This document shows positions 52,596 through 64,000 of a stretch of 64,000 nucleotides of DNA, in pieces. Position 1 is the first letter of the stretch. Each line of letters opens with the position of its first letter. Origin of the DNA: Temnothorax longispinosus (taxonomy: Eukaryota; Arthropoda; Insecta; Hymenoptera; Formicidae). The notes under the pieces are model-generated. The model searched no databases. It saw only the letters and a list, made by a program, of their open reading frames with translations, and had not been told where the DNA came from. The translations under genes were made by a program, and so were the position numbers. The DNA lies in contig NC_092360.1 of assembly GCF_030848805.1 (NCBI RefSeq), positions 14,694,001-14,758,000 of the forward strand, given 5' to 3'.

Positions 52596-54527
52596 CCTCT
52601 CTTCCCTTCTCAGTAACATATGTATGTATGCGAAACGCGTTATTGATGATGGGTAGATGTGAAATAAAGTATAGTATCCGTATTGGTATAACGTATGTGA
52701 CTTGTGTGATTTACTCCGTTTTGTCTGTCTCGGGGACAGTTCGCGTCGCACGCCCCACCATGCTCCTACTCACTCCAACGCATTCCAAAAACTCATCTGC
52801 TCCACGCGCCACCCTTTATCCGTGATTCAAGTGTCTGTGGTGTATATTGGAGTATGCGACGCGGATAAACCTTCGGTCTCCGTCCATTACGTGTTTATGA
52901 CCTCCACAAGTTTTACACGTATTTATAGAATATTGTGTAATCTACGCGCCATTTTACTTTTTGTAAAAAAAATGCAAGTTGATTTTCTCTAATTATTTTT
53001 TACGTATTCTTCTTATTATTTTTTCTATAATATAACGGACAGAGATTATACAAGAAAAAAACATATATAGACATTTTGTATGTATAAAACATTTTTTACT
53101 AAAAACGTCTTTGTTAACGTAATAATAGTTTTTCAAATACCTCGTTGTATGGTGGTGGTAACGCCTGAACAAAGGAACTACATCGGCTATAATGAGGAGG
53201 TGGATACCACGGTCCTGTGGAAGTTCTTTCCGAGGACGTGTCTTCTGACACGGCCGAACGGCGACGTTTCCATAGCCAAAAGCCGCACGTTGCGGCTAGA
53301 ACCAAGACCGCGAGTATCGCTACCCTGTAAATAAAATACTTGACTGTTACTCGAGATCCACATAATACTACTATGATAACTATGACAACCAGTACGCAAG
53401 ATTAGTATGTGTAAAATAAACGTATGTTCGGCAAACAGTACGTGTGTATATAATCAAGTTTATTTGTTTATTAAAACAAACTGCTGGTACATGCTACAAA
53501 AGTGATGTCTTAATTTAAAAGTCGTAATGAGTAAAAAGACAAAAACCTTATTCCTTTTTACTCCTCTATATGTCGTTCAATAACATAAATGATTGAAAAA
53601 ATATACCAACCATAGATACCAAGTAGACAAAATCACGAAATCTAATATTTCAGGATGCGCTGCTGGTGTAAAGCCATCGTAACAACAGCCATAGAGACAG
53701 CATGATTTTGGAGGAGAGCAGCTAAAAAGCAACAGATTTGCATCTTTTTATTTATAGTTTGCTGCCACACTTTTCACGTTTGTATTCACGTATAAAACAT
53801 GGTGTATAAAACAAGATACTTACGCATGCCCTCCAGGGCACAGTAGAGAAGACACCTTAAAAAACAATACGAAATATATAATTATAATTATACATGTGTT
53901 TAATCATCATTTTTTAAATACGAAATAACGAATCGATTACAGATTAATACGCCAAAGTACACGATTAAATCAAGTTTTTCTTTTTTCTCTTTTTTCTTCC
54001 TTTCTCTACTCGAATCTTTTCTTTGTCTGTTTCTAAATCAAAATTAAAACATTTTTTTTAATTTTTTTATTATCCGCTTCTTCCATCATCCGAAAGACTA
54101 TTCAGTTTCTTTTTTTAGAGATTTAGGTGTATTCAAAAATCATTTTATATGATTGAAAATATGCAAGAAAACAATGTTGAAGAAAAATGAAAAAGAATGT
54201 AGTATTTCAGTCAGCAATATATATCGTCTTGATTGAAAGTTTTGGTTTACAGAACACGCATGTTTACATAACGTACTCAAGAGGTAACTGTTTATTAATA
54301 GAAGTTAGTTACTTTATTTATTACAATATTTATTAAAATTAAAAAACTGTTCTATTTATAATAAAATCGCGTGCAAAAAACCGACCGTTATGGAAGAGAT
54401 TTACGCACGAATGGCAAACACGACGACGGGGCACGGGGCACGGGGGTGTATTGATCGGAAGCGCGGCGAAGGAGCCGAACGGACGAGAGGGTGCGGATAA
54501 AACGCGTATCCAACGACAATAAACGTA

Positions 54528-54558
<31 letters not shown>

Positions 54559-54752
54559 CTCTTTCTCTTTCTCGTGTAACACGCGCGTACGCGTTTCCTC
54601 AGCGGGATGAAGCGATAATGCGAACTGACGTAGTTAGGATGTACGGCGTATCTCTCCGTTCTTACTTGATCGAGCAACAGCATCATGAGCAGCGTCAGAG
54701 TAGCCGCCACGAATGGTGTATCGAGTATTCGACCCCTCGCCGGTCGCACCAT
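50577..54752 (-). CDS. Single-pass membrane protein with Cys-rich ectodomain and three PPxY motifs (WBP1/VOPP1-like), 6 coding exons
   Basis: Exons in transcript order: 54752-54666, 53855-53824, 53721-53620, 53324-53141, 51518-51162, 51026-50577; 1212 nt, 403 aa. Residues 1-29 form a signal peptide (VAATLTLLMMLLLDQ). A short ectodomain has six cysteines (35, 41, 47, 48, 52, 53; CSPPKSCCLYGCC). One membrane helix lies at about 68-90, with a KRRR stop-transfer at 93-96. The cytosolic tail is Ser/Thr-rich, with PPxY at 116-119 (PPHY), 130-133 (PPPY) and 194-197 (PPPY). PPxY motifs bind WW domains such as those of Nedd4-family ligases or Yorkie-type proteins. The paired CC-x3-CC ectodomain plus PPxY tail resembles WBP1 and VOPP1, but orthology is not established. 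Role inferred: endosomal/membrane adaptor recruiting a WW protein. The start is the first ATG that gives a signal peptide in phase. Confidence 0.8.
51519..53140 (-). other. WBP1-like gene intron 4 (1.6 kb)
   Basis: Contains a (CT)n tract at 52558-52611 and a less AT-rich patch at 52180-52500 that is open on the plus strand (52182-52406), with no recognisable product. Confidence 0.75.
52558..52611. repeat. (CT)n microsatellite
   Basis: CT/CCT run in an intron of the WBP1-like gene. Confidence 0.95.
54528..54573. repeat. (CT)n microsatellite
   Basis: CT run about 100 bases inside intron 1 of the WBP1-like gene. Read on the minus strand it makes an Arg-Glu repeat inside a spurious 273-codon ORF. 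Confidence 0.95.
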
Positions 54753-55160
54753 AATCCTACCAAGTACCAGACGTCTATTGTCAGACGTCGAATGTGCACG
54801 TCGCCGTGCCACTACGCCACTTATACTGCCACTTTTGACTTTGTACGGCACGCACTTTATCCTCCCCGACGCCGACGAGGCACTCGTCGCTCGTCGTTCG
54901 TCGCGTACGCGTGCTTTCGCCCTCGTATCGTATATCGTATCGTGGCCCTCGTCCCTCGCCGCCTCGCGCGCAGCAACCCCTGCACCACCAGCCACCAGCC
55001 CTACACTCATGCGCGTCGCGTGGCGTGGCGCGAAGAATATTATTATATACAAATATCTCTCTCGCGATTTGGCAAATATGTCTTTGGCAGAACGTTGTAC
55101 GACAACGTCATTTGAGCTGACGTATTTGACTTGACGCGTCCCATCTATTCTAGTTTTCAT
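54753..55160 (-). promoter_or_regulatory. GC/CpG-rich 5' UTR and promoter region of the WBP1-like gene
   Basis: CpG-rich block directly upstream of the start codon on the minus strand, in contrast to the AT-rich DNA beyond 55150. It is open in several frames, as expected from high GC, but no recognisable protein is encoded. Confidence 0.4.
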
Positions 55161-56783
55161 TCTCCGATAAAAAATTAAAGGGTTGCGTGTAAATATTTAC
55201 AAGTGTTTCTCATTCATTACGCATAAGAAAAAAGTAAACATTGGAACAAATGGAATAATATAGAAGCTTATAATAGAAAAGATAATGGACGTTCATTTAA
55301 ATGTGATTTATTTTTACTGCCTTTTTATTCAATCATTATAATAGAAAGGTGTTTACACGCTATTAGCACTCAACAAAACTTGTGTATATATTTCCATTCA
55401 CGTTATGTTGTTCAGAGAAAGACTACTGTAATAATATGCAACGATTCCACAGACATATATATGCTGCTCTTATATTATGTATGATTTTATACACATTTTT
55501 GTTCTGAAGAATTACTTACTTTTGAACTACGTTCAAGCACGTTATCAAAGAAAATAAAGATTTGATTTTATTTTTAGTCTTTATTTATTAAATAATTTTA
55601 TAATTTATTAATCACTTGATAATAAATTGTTGAATATGGAATTTAAATTATCCTAATTTTTAATTTATAATAAATGTAATATAAATATTATAAATTACAT
55701 TTACTAACGTTCTTAAAATATATTTTAAGTAAACGATTAAATATAAATTATGCCTAAAATATTACATCTATATATACCGGAAAAAAATGAAAAATTAATT
55801 TTTTAATTCTATTATGAAAAAGAATAGAGCTATTTCTTAAATGCTGCAAACCTTCGTAAAGTTTAAATTTCCTATAGATTTATGTTCTACATAAACAAGT
55901 CTTTAAAAATTAGTTCAAAAATAAGAGGTTAAAATCCTGTTTCTCAATTTCGTAAAATTAAAAACCAAGAACACTAGACTCAAGTCGTTTCAAAATAGTG
56001 GCGAAAAATTTTTTTACCGCGTACATCACGTAATGCAAATCGATTTTCGATTTTATAAATGTTTTACGTACACTGTAAAAAAAAGGTATGTAAAATGACA
56101 TGAACAACAAGAAAATGTATATTACACGTATACCATTATTTAAATCGTAATAAAATTTTACATTTGTTCATGTAATTTTATCTAGTGTTTTTCTTTTTGC
56201 AGCGTACATCGATTATAATACAAAGCTATTAGAATTAATTAATATTATTACATAACGTAAAGAAAACGAAAATTGAATAAAGTGTAATTTTTCGATACGG
56301 TTTTCGATTCAGTCCATCTTGGAAAAAAATTAAAATGTTAAAGAGCAAAACTAGACAAATGTAAAAAATGCATCAAGAATGTCGAACGAATGTCTCAAAG
56401 TATAAGAAATTATTTAAAACGCCTTTTGTCACGTTTGCATCCTCCATATACATATTGTAAAATAATTAACAAATATTAAGCGAAAAAACATTTTTATTTC
56501 CAAGTTTTGCATTTAGAATTGGAATAAATCTAATATGGAAATTTTTTTTATTTTAAGATTTAAAAAGTGTTTTTTTCTCGAATAGATAATACAAAGAAAT
56601 AAGAGTTTATTTTTAGCAAGGTCAAATTTTTCATTAACGTATTTACATCATACATCTATATTGTTACATATTTAATCCTAGCTAGCTGCACCTCGTTTCG
56701 ACCCACTCCGCCGGTCCGTGAGATCGTGCGACTTTGTCGCCGTGTCATTTTCATTCTAATTAATATTTTTAAGCTTAGAAAAT

Positions 56784-56876
56784 GATTTAAATTTAGCCTG
56801 AATTTATTATGAGGAAACTAGAAAATCAAAAAGCGTTTAGCGCTCTACTGGACCGGAGTGGCGCGAGCTAGGGTTA
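56784..56876. repeat. Dispersed repeat, copy 2
   Basis: Partner of 6301-6420; shares aggaaactagaaaa, ctggaccg and gcgagctagggtta in the same order and orientation. Confidence 0.5.
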
Positions 56877-57250
56877 AATAAACTTTTCTACCTAAAAAAA
56901 AGGAAAATTAATAAGGACAGATTTCTCCGACGTATTACATAACATCGTCGAACGTTATCAAAAAAGAAAAAATAGTTCTGTATGATTAAGTAAAATAAAG
57001 ATCTATAAAACAAATTATTCTATTGAAACGGAGCTCTTACGCACTGATGCATCTTTTTGTCAAAATAAGTTATTGCATCTCATTTTTTTACACACGCATA
57101 TACATGGATGCTCACATTAATACGTAGCATTCACACATGCGATGATACATGATCAAAAATTATTTATACTATAATACAATGTTGGTATAATAGTACCAAA
57201 TATTTAACGATTTAGTGAGCGCAAATTTGAACTTAAATTTAAATGATCTA

Positions 57251-57387
57251 AGGGCCAGTTGTTCCAACCTGTTGATAAACTAATAGTTAAATCATATATA
57301 TGCTTTGTTTCTCCTTCAAATTAGACAAAGATAGACATATGATTTAACTATTAGTTAATTTACCAACAGGTTGCAACAACTAGCCTT
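57251..57387. mobile_element. Palindromic MITE-like element, about 137 bp
   Basis: Arms of about 50 bases: agggccagttgttccaacct on the left pairs with aggttgcaacaactagcct on the right, continuing through aactaatagttaaatcatat. No coding capacity; no clear target-site duplication. Confidence 0.75.
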
Positions 57388-58496
57388 GAATGGAATAAAT
57401 TATTTAAATTTAGTAATGTATACAGTTCAGTGTTAAAAATAACATTTGCTAATATTGACGCTTCACAATCAAATCAATATTTATATATTGATTTAATAAA
57501 CATTTCATATAATTATACATATATATATATATATATATTCCTTTTTTTATTTTTTTTTAAATATAGTTGTTACAGTTGTTAAATAAAATTCATACTTTTA
57601 AGATACCGAGACATCTCGGAACTATATAATAAAATTAATAATTTTTCTGATTTTAATGCATTAATTCCAAAAGCAATTTCGATGAAAATCATCACGAACG
57701 TGTTTACGATCAGCAAAGAAATTCGTTTCTTATTGGATAATGTCGAGTAATTATCGTACAAGACCCCTGTTATTAACCAGTTTGCCTGTCTCGTATTATA
57801 AACAATAGACAAAGCGAATTTGGACCGTGTTTGCTAAATTATATCCTTTTGATGAAATAAATAACTATAAGCGTGATTATCATACAAATTGCTACGTATT
57901 ATTAATTCTGAACCTTAACTCAATAATGAATTTATTTCACTTTTAAGAGTGAGGAGTCATTAGATTACTCCTTCGAGACTTTTCAACTTTGATTTAACCA
58001 GGCCTAACATACAGAACACGAGTCTTGCAGCTAAACTTTAGTCACATTCAACAGGTTTACAGTTACATGAATTTCAAACAGTACGTGAATTTGAATAATG
58101 TGTCAGTTAATCAATCAATTTTAGTTGGTACAGTTTAAACTATTAAATGTTATTGTGATTTAACGTAATTACAAAATTTTTTCACTAGATTAATGGTTAT
58201 CAATGCTTTGTTTGACTTTACAAACTGATCTCTACTTTATCTTATAAAAGACATTTTAAATAGAAACGTGTCGTCGCTCGGGGGACAGTATCTTGGCTTT
58301 AAGAAGGCATTGATCTAGGCAATCGTGCTATATATAAATGTTAACGATAATTTCGTGTGAGCTTATCTTAAAAACGAGATGAAAGAAAATTGAATAAATT
58401 GTTTTTTATATTGTAAATAAAATTAAAAGTTTGCAGCCCGGTATAACTGTACTGACTAACTAAAAATGCAATTCAGCTGTGCATTCTCTTTTCGCT

Positions 58497-58533
58497 TCTC
58501 TCTCTCTCTCTCTCTCTTTTCTTTCTTTCTTTT
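58497..58533. repeat. (CT)n/(CTTT)n microsatellite
   Basis: CT run followed by CTTT units, downstream of Bre1. Confidence 0.9.
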
Positions 58534-58614
58534 TCATATTTATTCGCTCATTCGCTCACTCTTTCGCTCGCTCACTCACTACGTCATTCACTCATTTATC
58601 ATTCACTTTACCTA

Positions 58615-58624
58615 TTTATTTATT
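58615..58624 (-). terminator. Candidate poly(A) signals of Bre1
   Basis: Two overlapping AATAAA hexamers on the minus strand, about 295 bases after the stop codon. Confidence 0.45.
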
Positions 58625-58916
58625 CTTACATGTTGGTTTATAAACTAGACCATAATGCATGAAAAAAACACAAGTAGTAGAAACAAGTTTATGTTCTTCA
58701 TGTGTGCTATGGTCTTAATAAGAACTTGGCAAAATTCGTGATTCATTATCGACACACTCAGCGCACAGGGAGTCACATATCGCGCATAATTCCACAAAAA
58801 GTCAGAGTAATAAATAAACGATATAAAAAAAGAAAGAGAAAAAATGCTTACGTAACATATTACAAAACATTACTCTACGTCGCGGCGTATTTTCCATAGA
58901 GTCAGCACCTTCTTCT

Positions 58917-61900
58917 TCATGTGGACAGGTACAGCCGATGGTAGTCGTTGGCGCCGAAAGCGCAGTTACACTTGGGACATTTCCGTTGCCGTGTTTCGTA
59001 ACGTGTACGCAGACAGTCCCAGCAGAATACGTGGAAGCACTTGGTGAGGACGGCGTCCTTACGCTTTACCTTACAAGACGGACACGTTAAAGTTTCCTTG
59101 TACTCCCGCAACTCTTCCGCCATTACTTCATCTAGAGTTTCAGCGAGCTCAATTTTCTTCATACGCTCAACCTTGCGTCTGAGTTGCGCAATCTCCTCCT
59201 ACAATGCACGTCATGTATTAAATTTTACTTGTATCAATAATTGTATTATTAATGGTATTTAAAACTTGTATATAACACAAGTTCAAAACACACGAGAAAT
59301 ATCACATAGTTGGTGCAGACGTAAATTGTTATACCTGTAATCTTTTAGTTTTATATGCTTCAGCTTCCAAGGAACTTGTTTTCTCAGCTACGACTTGTTG
59401 CGCTTCCTTCATTTGGGAATGATACTTTTCTGTAACGGTAAAAGCTGTACGTCAGTTTTTTGTCAGGAAGTGACTGTGTAGTTTTTATCATTTATTTTCG
59501 TTTATTTTTCCAGCTGATGATGTAACACAATAAGAATATTTAGCATTTTTATTTTAACTTTTTCACGTTTGCACGTTGAGCACTTACCAAGGTGAAGTTT
59601 CAGATCAGCCGCAGACTGTGCGCTCTCTATCGCTTTCCGCTTGTGCATTTCCATTGCCTGCTGTCTCAGCGCCAATTCCTTTTCCACCGTGGCGAGAGAG
59701 TTTTGTAAGAGACGCTCCTTCTCTTCCAACTTTCGTACAACTACATTGGCCGCTTCCACCTGCGTTGTTAGTGTTAATACTTGCTCCTTCAGCACGTCCT
59801 TCTCTTCCCTCGCGAGCTTGTGCAATTGATTACTTTTGATCCTCTCTGTCATGAGTTTGAAATTCGCGTCATCTTTTTCACGCAGCTGCTGTATGAGTCT
59901 AGAGTTCTGCTCTTGCATGTCCTCAAATGCTTGCCCGGTCACTTCCATCTCGTTCAGAAGCGCCTCTTCCTCCTGCAGCCAGATACACGTCTGTTCAACG
60001 TTACATTTCCGTTCGCGTACGATTCTGTCGACTATTTTTTAATATTAAAAAGCTTTTAACATTATAAATTATTACGGACAGAAATAACAAAATAATTCTT
60101 GACTTGGATCTCTTACACGTGATTTTATCTTTAATTAATTAATTTTCTAATCTTTTTATACGCAGCGCATCAACGTTCGCTTTCAAAAGAAAGAATAAAT
60201 GTGATCTACCTGTTTTTGACATGCAACTTGACGTTGCAATGTATACGCTTGTTCTTCCAATTTTTTTATCTTTATCTGCGCATCTTCGTCAGCTAATTTT
60301 TTACGTTCCTCGCGTTTACTTTCCTGCAATGACACAATGCACACGTCACTTTGTTATATTATCCAAATAAAAATAATTTTCGTCACGTAAAGTGCAAATA
60401 TTCACACAATATTACAATATCAATATACTCGTGATGTTAAACAGTAAAATATTTCACTTGAATAACGTATTTTCCTCAACCAAACTGCACACGAACTGAT
60501 CGACGTACCGATCGTTTTACTTGATTCATTGATTCATATTATCGCGCTATATATAAACGTATACATAATAAAAATCACATATTACGTGTAGTGATTATAA
60601 AAAATATATTACACAACATACTTGAATTTTTTTGACTTGCTGTCGCAAATCCTCCAACTCGGCTCTCGTTTTACGCTCCGCAGCCATTAACTGTACTTTG
60701 TCCCGTTGCTCTTTTCCAACACCTTTGTACATATCTAATAAAAGTTTCATTTCTTTCATCTCATTCACAGCTTTTCTGCAATCAGATGATTATTCTCTCG
60801 TTTATTTTCTAAAACTAAGATACATCGTCGCAATAACAATATCAGTATTTTATTTGAAAACACTGGATATCTTTGTGCGGACATACTTGAGTTGTGCCTT
60901 CAAGTCCCTCACGAGCTCCGATTCCGCCATCTTTGCATCTTTAGTGCGATGTGCAGGATCCCGATGTTCAGTTTTCACAGATTCTTTCTTGATATCCTTC
61001 TCACGTTTTATATCCTTCTCCTTCTTTAAAGTCGGCGATGTTAACGTTAGAGAATCTGGCGTGTTTTTGTTGCCTTCACCTTCTCCAACCTCAATAGTTT
61101 CTACCTCTTCGTCAGCACCAGACTCCCTCTTTATCGTAACACCACTTTCTTCTTTTATCTATATACCAAAACCAACACGTAACACAAAAATATCAAGTAG
61201 CCAACAAAATCTCATTTTAATACGTGAGCAATAGTTCCATATATTAAAAACGTAATGATTTGTACAAAAAATTCTATTTTTTTGGTACTACATACATATA
61301 TACAAACAAAATACGTGAAAAATTAATATAATCGCATAGGAAAACGTGTCATCTTTTGATAAAAGTTTATATTCGTATTATCGTTACATACCTGTGTAGA
61401 ACCTGGCAACGAATTTGAGGCATCTTCTTCTTTTCCGCTGCCGTCTGACGTATTCCCTTCTTTATTTTCTTGCGCCGTTTGTTGGCCCAACTTGGTTGTC
61501 AATTCCTCCACTTCCTTTTTTAGCTGGAAAAATTTGATAAAAATAATTTCATCTATTTTTATAGCGGTTAAATAATATATCAGATGACAATTTATACGTA
61601 ATATATATGTAAAATTTTGTTCTATTATTGGGGTAACACGTAGCTCTCTGCGTAAGAGTAGTTGACTTGTGTAATCAACAGGTCCGGTGTTCAACCCTGA
61701 CCTGTTGCCCCACACATTAAACTCATTTTATAATAAAAGGTTCGTTGAAAAATTGAAAGTTCAAGGCATTAATAGGCATTAATAATAAAGTAAATATAAC
61801 AAAGGAATATGAAGTGACGTGTGACCCATTTCGTATATAATAATAAATTGATACATGGATATTATTTAAATCAAAGTCAGATACCATGCACAGAAAATGG

Positions 61901-64000
61901 TTAATGTTTATAATAAAATAAAAAATAAGACACAATTACTTAAAATTTACGATATGTGTTTACGTGTACATACTCGAGGTATTTCAATAGAAGTTTCTTT
62001 GTACTTTCGCTTGTATCGGTGCACTTCTCCTTTCAATTGCTGATTGTGATTCTGAAGAGAGGTAATCAGATGCCGCATTTCTCGATTAATTGGACCTGTC
62101 TGTTCATTGGCAGCTAGATTCTGTTCAAATTCAATGCGAAGCATTTCGTACTCCTTGCGTAATTGTGCTAAAACATCTTCGAGTTGTATACACTCCCCGC
62201 GCAATTTCTTTTGAGCCATTAACTCTTCGCTCTATGAAAAGAATATTATGAAAAGAATATTGATAAAAATAAAACACGTTACACACATATTCGTGAATAT
62301 AGTCTCTGAATATATAAAGGTCTTACCTCCATCATCTCAATGTGGCGTAGATGTGCATTCTTGCTCGACTGCAATTGTTGGCGAGCGTCATCCAATTGTG
62401 TTTTTAATTGCATAGACTCGTTATATAGCACGGAAAATTGCGATTGCAAACATTTGTACTCTGTCGTTTCTACGATTACCGATTCGGGAAGCTGTCTTAT
62501 CTGCAGCAAGAAATACTCTTATTCAGCCCATTCGGTAACAAAGTAACGTATAAATTAAAAATGTCACAATATTTATATAATATAAATAAAATTTAGAAAA
62601 TGTGACTATTTACTCACATCCATTTTCAATTTTTCCACTTCTTTTAAGGTGTCGCGGTGTTGCTGATGCAGTTTGTCCAATTCCTGCAGTCTATTGTTAG
62701 CCAATTCGCGTATCTCTTCAAGTTCTCTTTGTAAGTCGTCCAGCTGTAAACGAACATGCATCTAGATATATTATAATGTATAGAATAATATTGTAATATT
62801 AAACTAGAGCGTATATACTTGTAGCTTTATATAAATATAAGAAAACAAACGTTTACCTTGGTTTGAGAAACACTGGATGCAACTAAAGTATTCGGTTTAT
62901 TACTGCCTTTCTCATCCGTGCCGTGAATCTGCTGAAAAGCTTTCAACTTTTCAATCGCTTCTCCAAGATGATGTTCCAACTTATCGTTTCTCGCTCGTAC
63001 TTTGTTCAATTCGTACTGCAGATCGTCGACTTGATTTCGCAATTCTGCCGCAAGCGTATCTTTTCCCGTTATTGTATCTTGCAGTTCTGACATCTATGAA
63101 AATATAGCCAGAATAAATATTGACATTTCCGTAAAATCAGGCCAGGATCTTTTATGTCTAATTACTTGATAAAGAAATACTCATATAAGAAGGGATATCT
63201 TTTTCTTTATTTCCGACTCTTTAGACCGACTTGTACGTCGTGATAAACCATAACTGGTGTCAGTTGTACATAATCGATAATAAACAAAAAATGGAAAATT
63301 AAATATAAATGATACAGAAATCACGTACCTTTAATGAGATAGTGTGGTACTTTTCGTGCAATTGTATATTTATCGCCTGCAGATTTCTGTTTTCCATTTG
63401 TATTTCCGCATTGGCACGACGTACGACTTCGTCCATGTTTGGTGCTTCTTCTGTATATTAATTCACACGTGCATTAATTGTATCCTTAGATGTTAGAGTA
63501 CGACTTTTCGCAATATAGTTGTGTAACATGTCAAGTTTTGTCCGAGATTTCGTGGAAAAATTTCGAGTCTTACGGTGTAAATGTAAATATATACGTGTCA
63601 CGTTGTTCAAATTGTTGCGTCAAGTTGAAACCTTAAAGGAATTCTAGATGCAGCACAACTTACCACCGTTAAATTCTCCTTTAAGCGCAAGAGTGATCTT
63701 TTCGTTTCTTTGAGATAAACGATCAAACGCCTGTACAACTTTAGACACAGCTCGTTTCGACACCTGTACACGGTTTGCCAATTTGTCATCCAACTCTTCC
63801 TTGTCCCAGGAAGATAATTGCATAAGAAACGACGTTGTAGCCTCGCTCTCGTCTGTACGTGAAAAGAAAATGTTTCGTTGTGAGACGTTGTCGTAGAAAA
63901 TGTTACATAATATTTTTCTTTCCAAAGCATACTTTTATTTTCCGATTCATCAGCAGTTTCAGCATCGAATCTCTGCAACAGTACACGTATATCTTCATTG
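58917..64000 (-). CDS. Bre1: E3 ubiquitin-protein ligase Bre1 (RNF20/40), 3' part, 14 exons in window
   Basis: Nuclear RING ligase that monoubiquitinates histone H2B with Rad6, promoting H3K4/K79 methylation and transcription elongation. Exons in transcript order: 64000(partial)-63933, 63852-63664, 63450-63329, 63093-62857, 62743-62618, 62500-62327, 62231-61974, 61523-61392, 61158-60887, 60775-60622, 60323-60210, 59972-59588, 59429-59335, 59198-58917. Phases agree throughout; about 868 residues are present and roughly the first 100 residues of the family (about 975 aa in human RNF20) lie beyond 64000. Most of it is coiled coil (for example REKDDANFKLMTERIKS). The C-terminus has a C3HC4 RING: CPSC, KCFHVFCWDC, CPKC, ending RLYLST. 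The exon 60887-61158 encodes an acidic/Lys-rich linker with repeated SUMO-consensus motifs. Confidence 0.96.
61630..61712 (+). other. tRNA-like sequence (tRNA relic or SINE head) in a Bre1 intron
   Basis: The ends form a 7-bp acceptor-like stem (GGGGTAA with TTGCCCC plus a 3' A). Inside is an A-box-like tagctctctgcg with a CTCT/AGAG stem, a 5-bp stem (GTTGA/TCAAC) with an oversized 9-base loop, and a T-arm-like aggtccggtgttcaaccctg. At 83 nt with an enlarged anticodon loop it is unlikely to be a working tRNA. It lies antisense to Bre1. Confidence 0.3.

Larger units (their letters stand above)
55161..58916. other. Intergenic between the WBP1-like gene and Bre1
   Basis: Strongly AT-rich, no supported gene. 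Contains the second copy of a dispersed repeat (56784-56876), a fold-back at 57251-57387 and a (CT)n tract at 58497-58533. Confidence 0.65.

Noticed and set aside
54339..55160. 273-codon minus-strand ORF
   Set aside because: Passes through a (CT)n microsatellite, giving an Arg-Glu repeat. Only codons from 54752 to 54666 are real, as the first exon of the WBP1-like gene.
60632..61234. 200-codon plus-strand ORF
   Set aside because: Antisense shadow across two Bre1 coding exons and the intron between them; Ser/Phe-rich because it opposes Lys/Glu-rich coding sequence.

Overview
This window is a stretch of eukaryotic nuclear DNA, almost certainly from an insect and probably a hymenopteran, perhaps an ant. 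It is AT-rich and intron-rich, with short GT-AG introns, abundant microsatellites and fold-back MITE-like elements. It carries six protein-coding genes whose best matches are animal or insect families, including a cuticular chitin deacetylase and an insect-type sarcoplasmic calcium-binding protein. There is no prokaryotic operon, CRISPR array, phage or plasmid signature. Hymenoptera/ant is an inference from gene content and repeat style and was not tested by search.

Layout: 1-7854 is intergenic DNA plus the 5' flank of gene 1. Gene 1 (+, 7855-25742) is a Niemann-Pick C1 (NPC1) cholesterol transporter of 19 coding exons; its last intron contains a second, mutually exclusive terminal exon. 25743-29679 is intergenic. 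Gene 2 (-, 29680-33138) is a sarcoplasmic calcium-binding protein with a palindromic TTAA element in its first intron and an unexplained coding-like exon upstream. Gene 3 (+, 38476-44908) is a secreted chitin deacetylase (ChtBD2 + LDLa + NodB, CDA3-like). Gene 4 (-, 45194-46168) is LSm7, converging tail-to-tail on gene 3 and containing a 12-nt microexon. Gene 5 (-, 50577-54752) is a single-pass membrane protein with a Cys-rich ectodomain and three PPxY motifs, resembling WBP1/VOPP1. Gene 6 (-, 58917 to beyond 64000) is the histone H2B ubiquitin ligase Bre1, with its 5' end outside the window.

The exon models were built by hand from splice sites, reading phase and family similarity. All six are open throughout, and every complete CDS sums to a multiple of three: NPC1 1381 or 1375 aa, SCP 193 aa, CDA 518 aa, LSm7 111 aa, WBP1-like 403 aa. 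The genes are functionally unrelated (sterol traffic, calcium buffering, cuticle, RNA processing, WW-domain adaptor, chromatin), as is usual for an animal locus. I see no dedicated novel multi-gene system. The most interesting items are the two NPC1 tails, the orphan exon upstream of SCP, the LSm7 microexon, a cluster of SUMO-consensus motifs in Bre1, and the fold-back elements.
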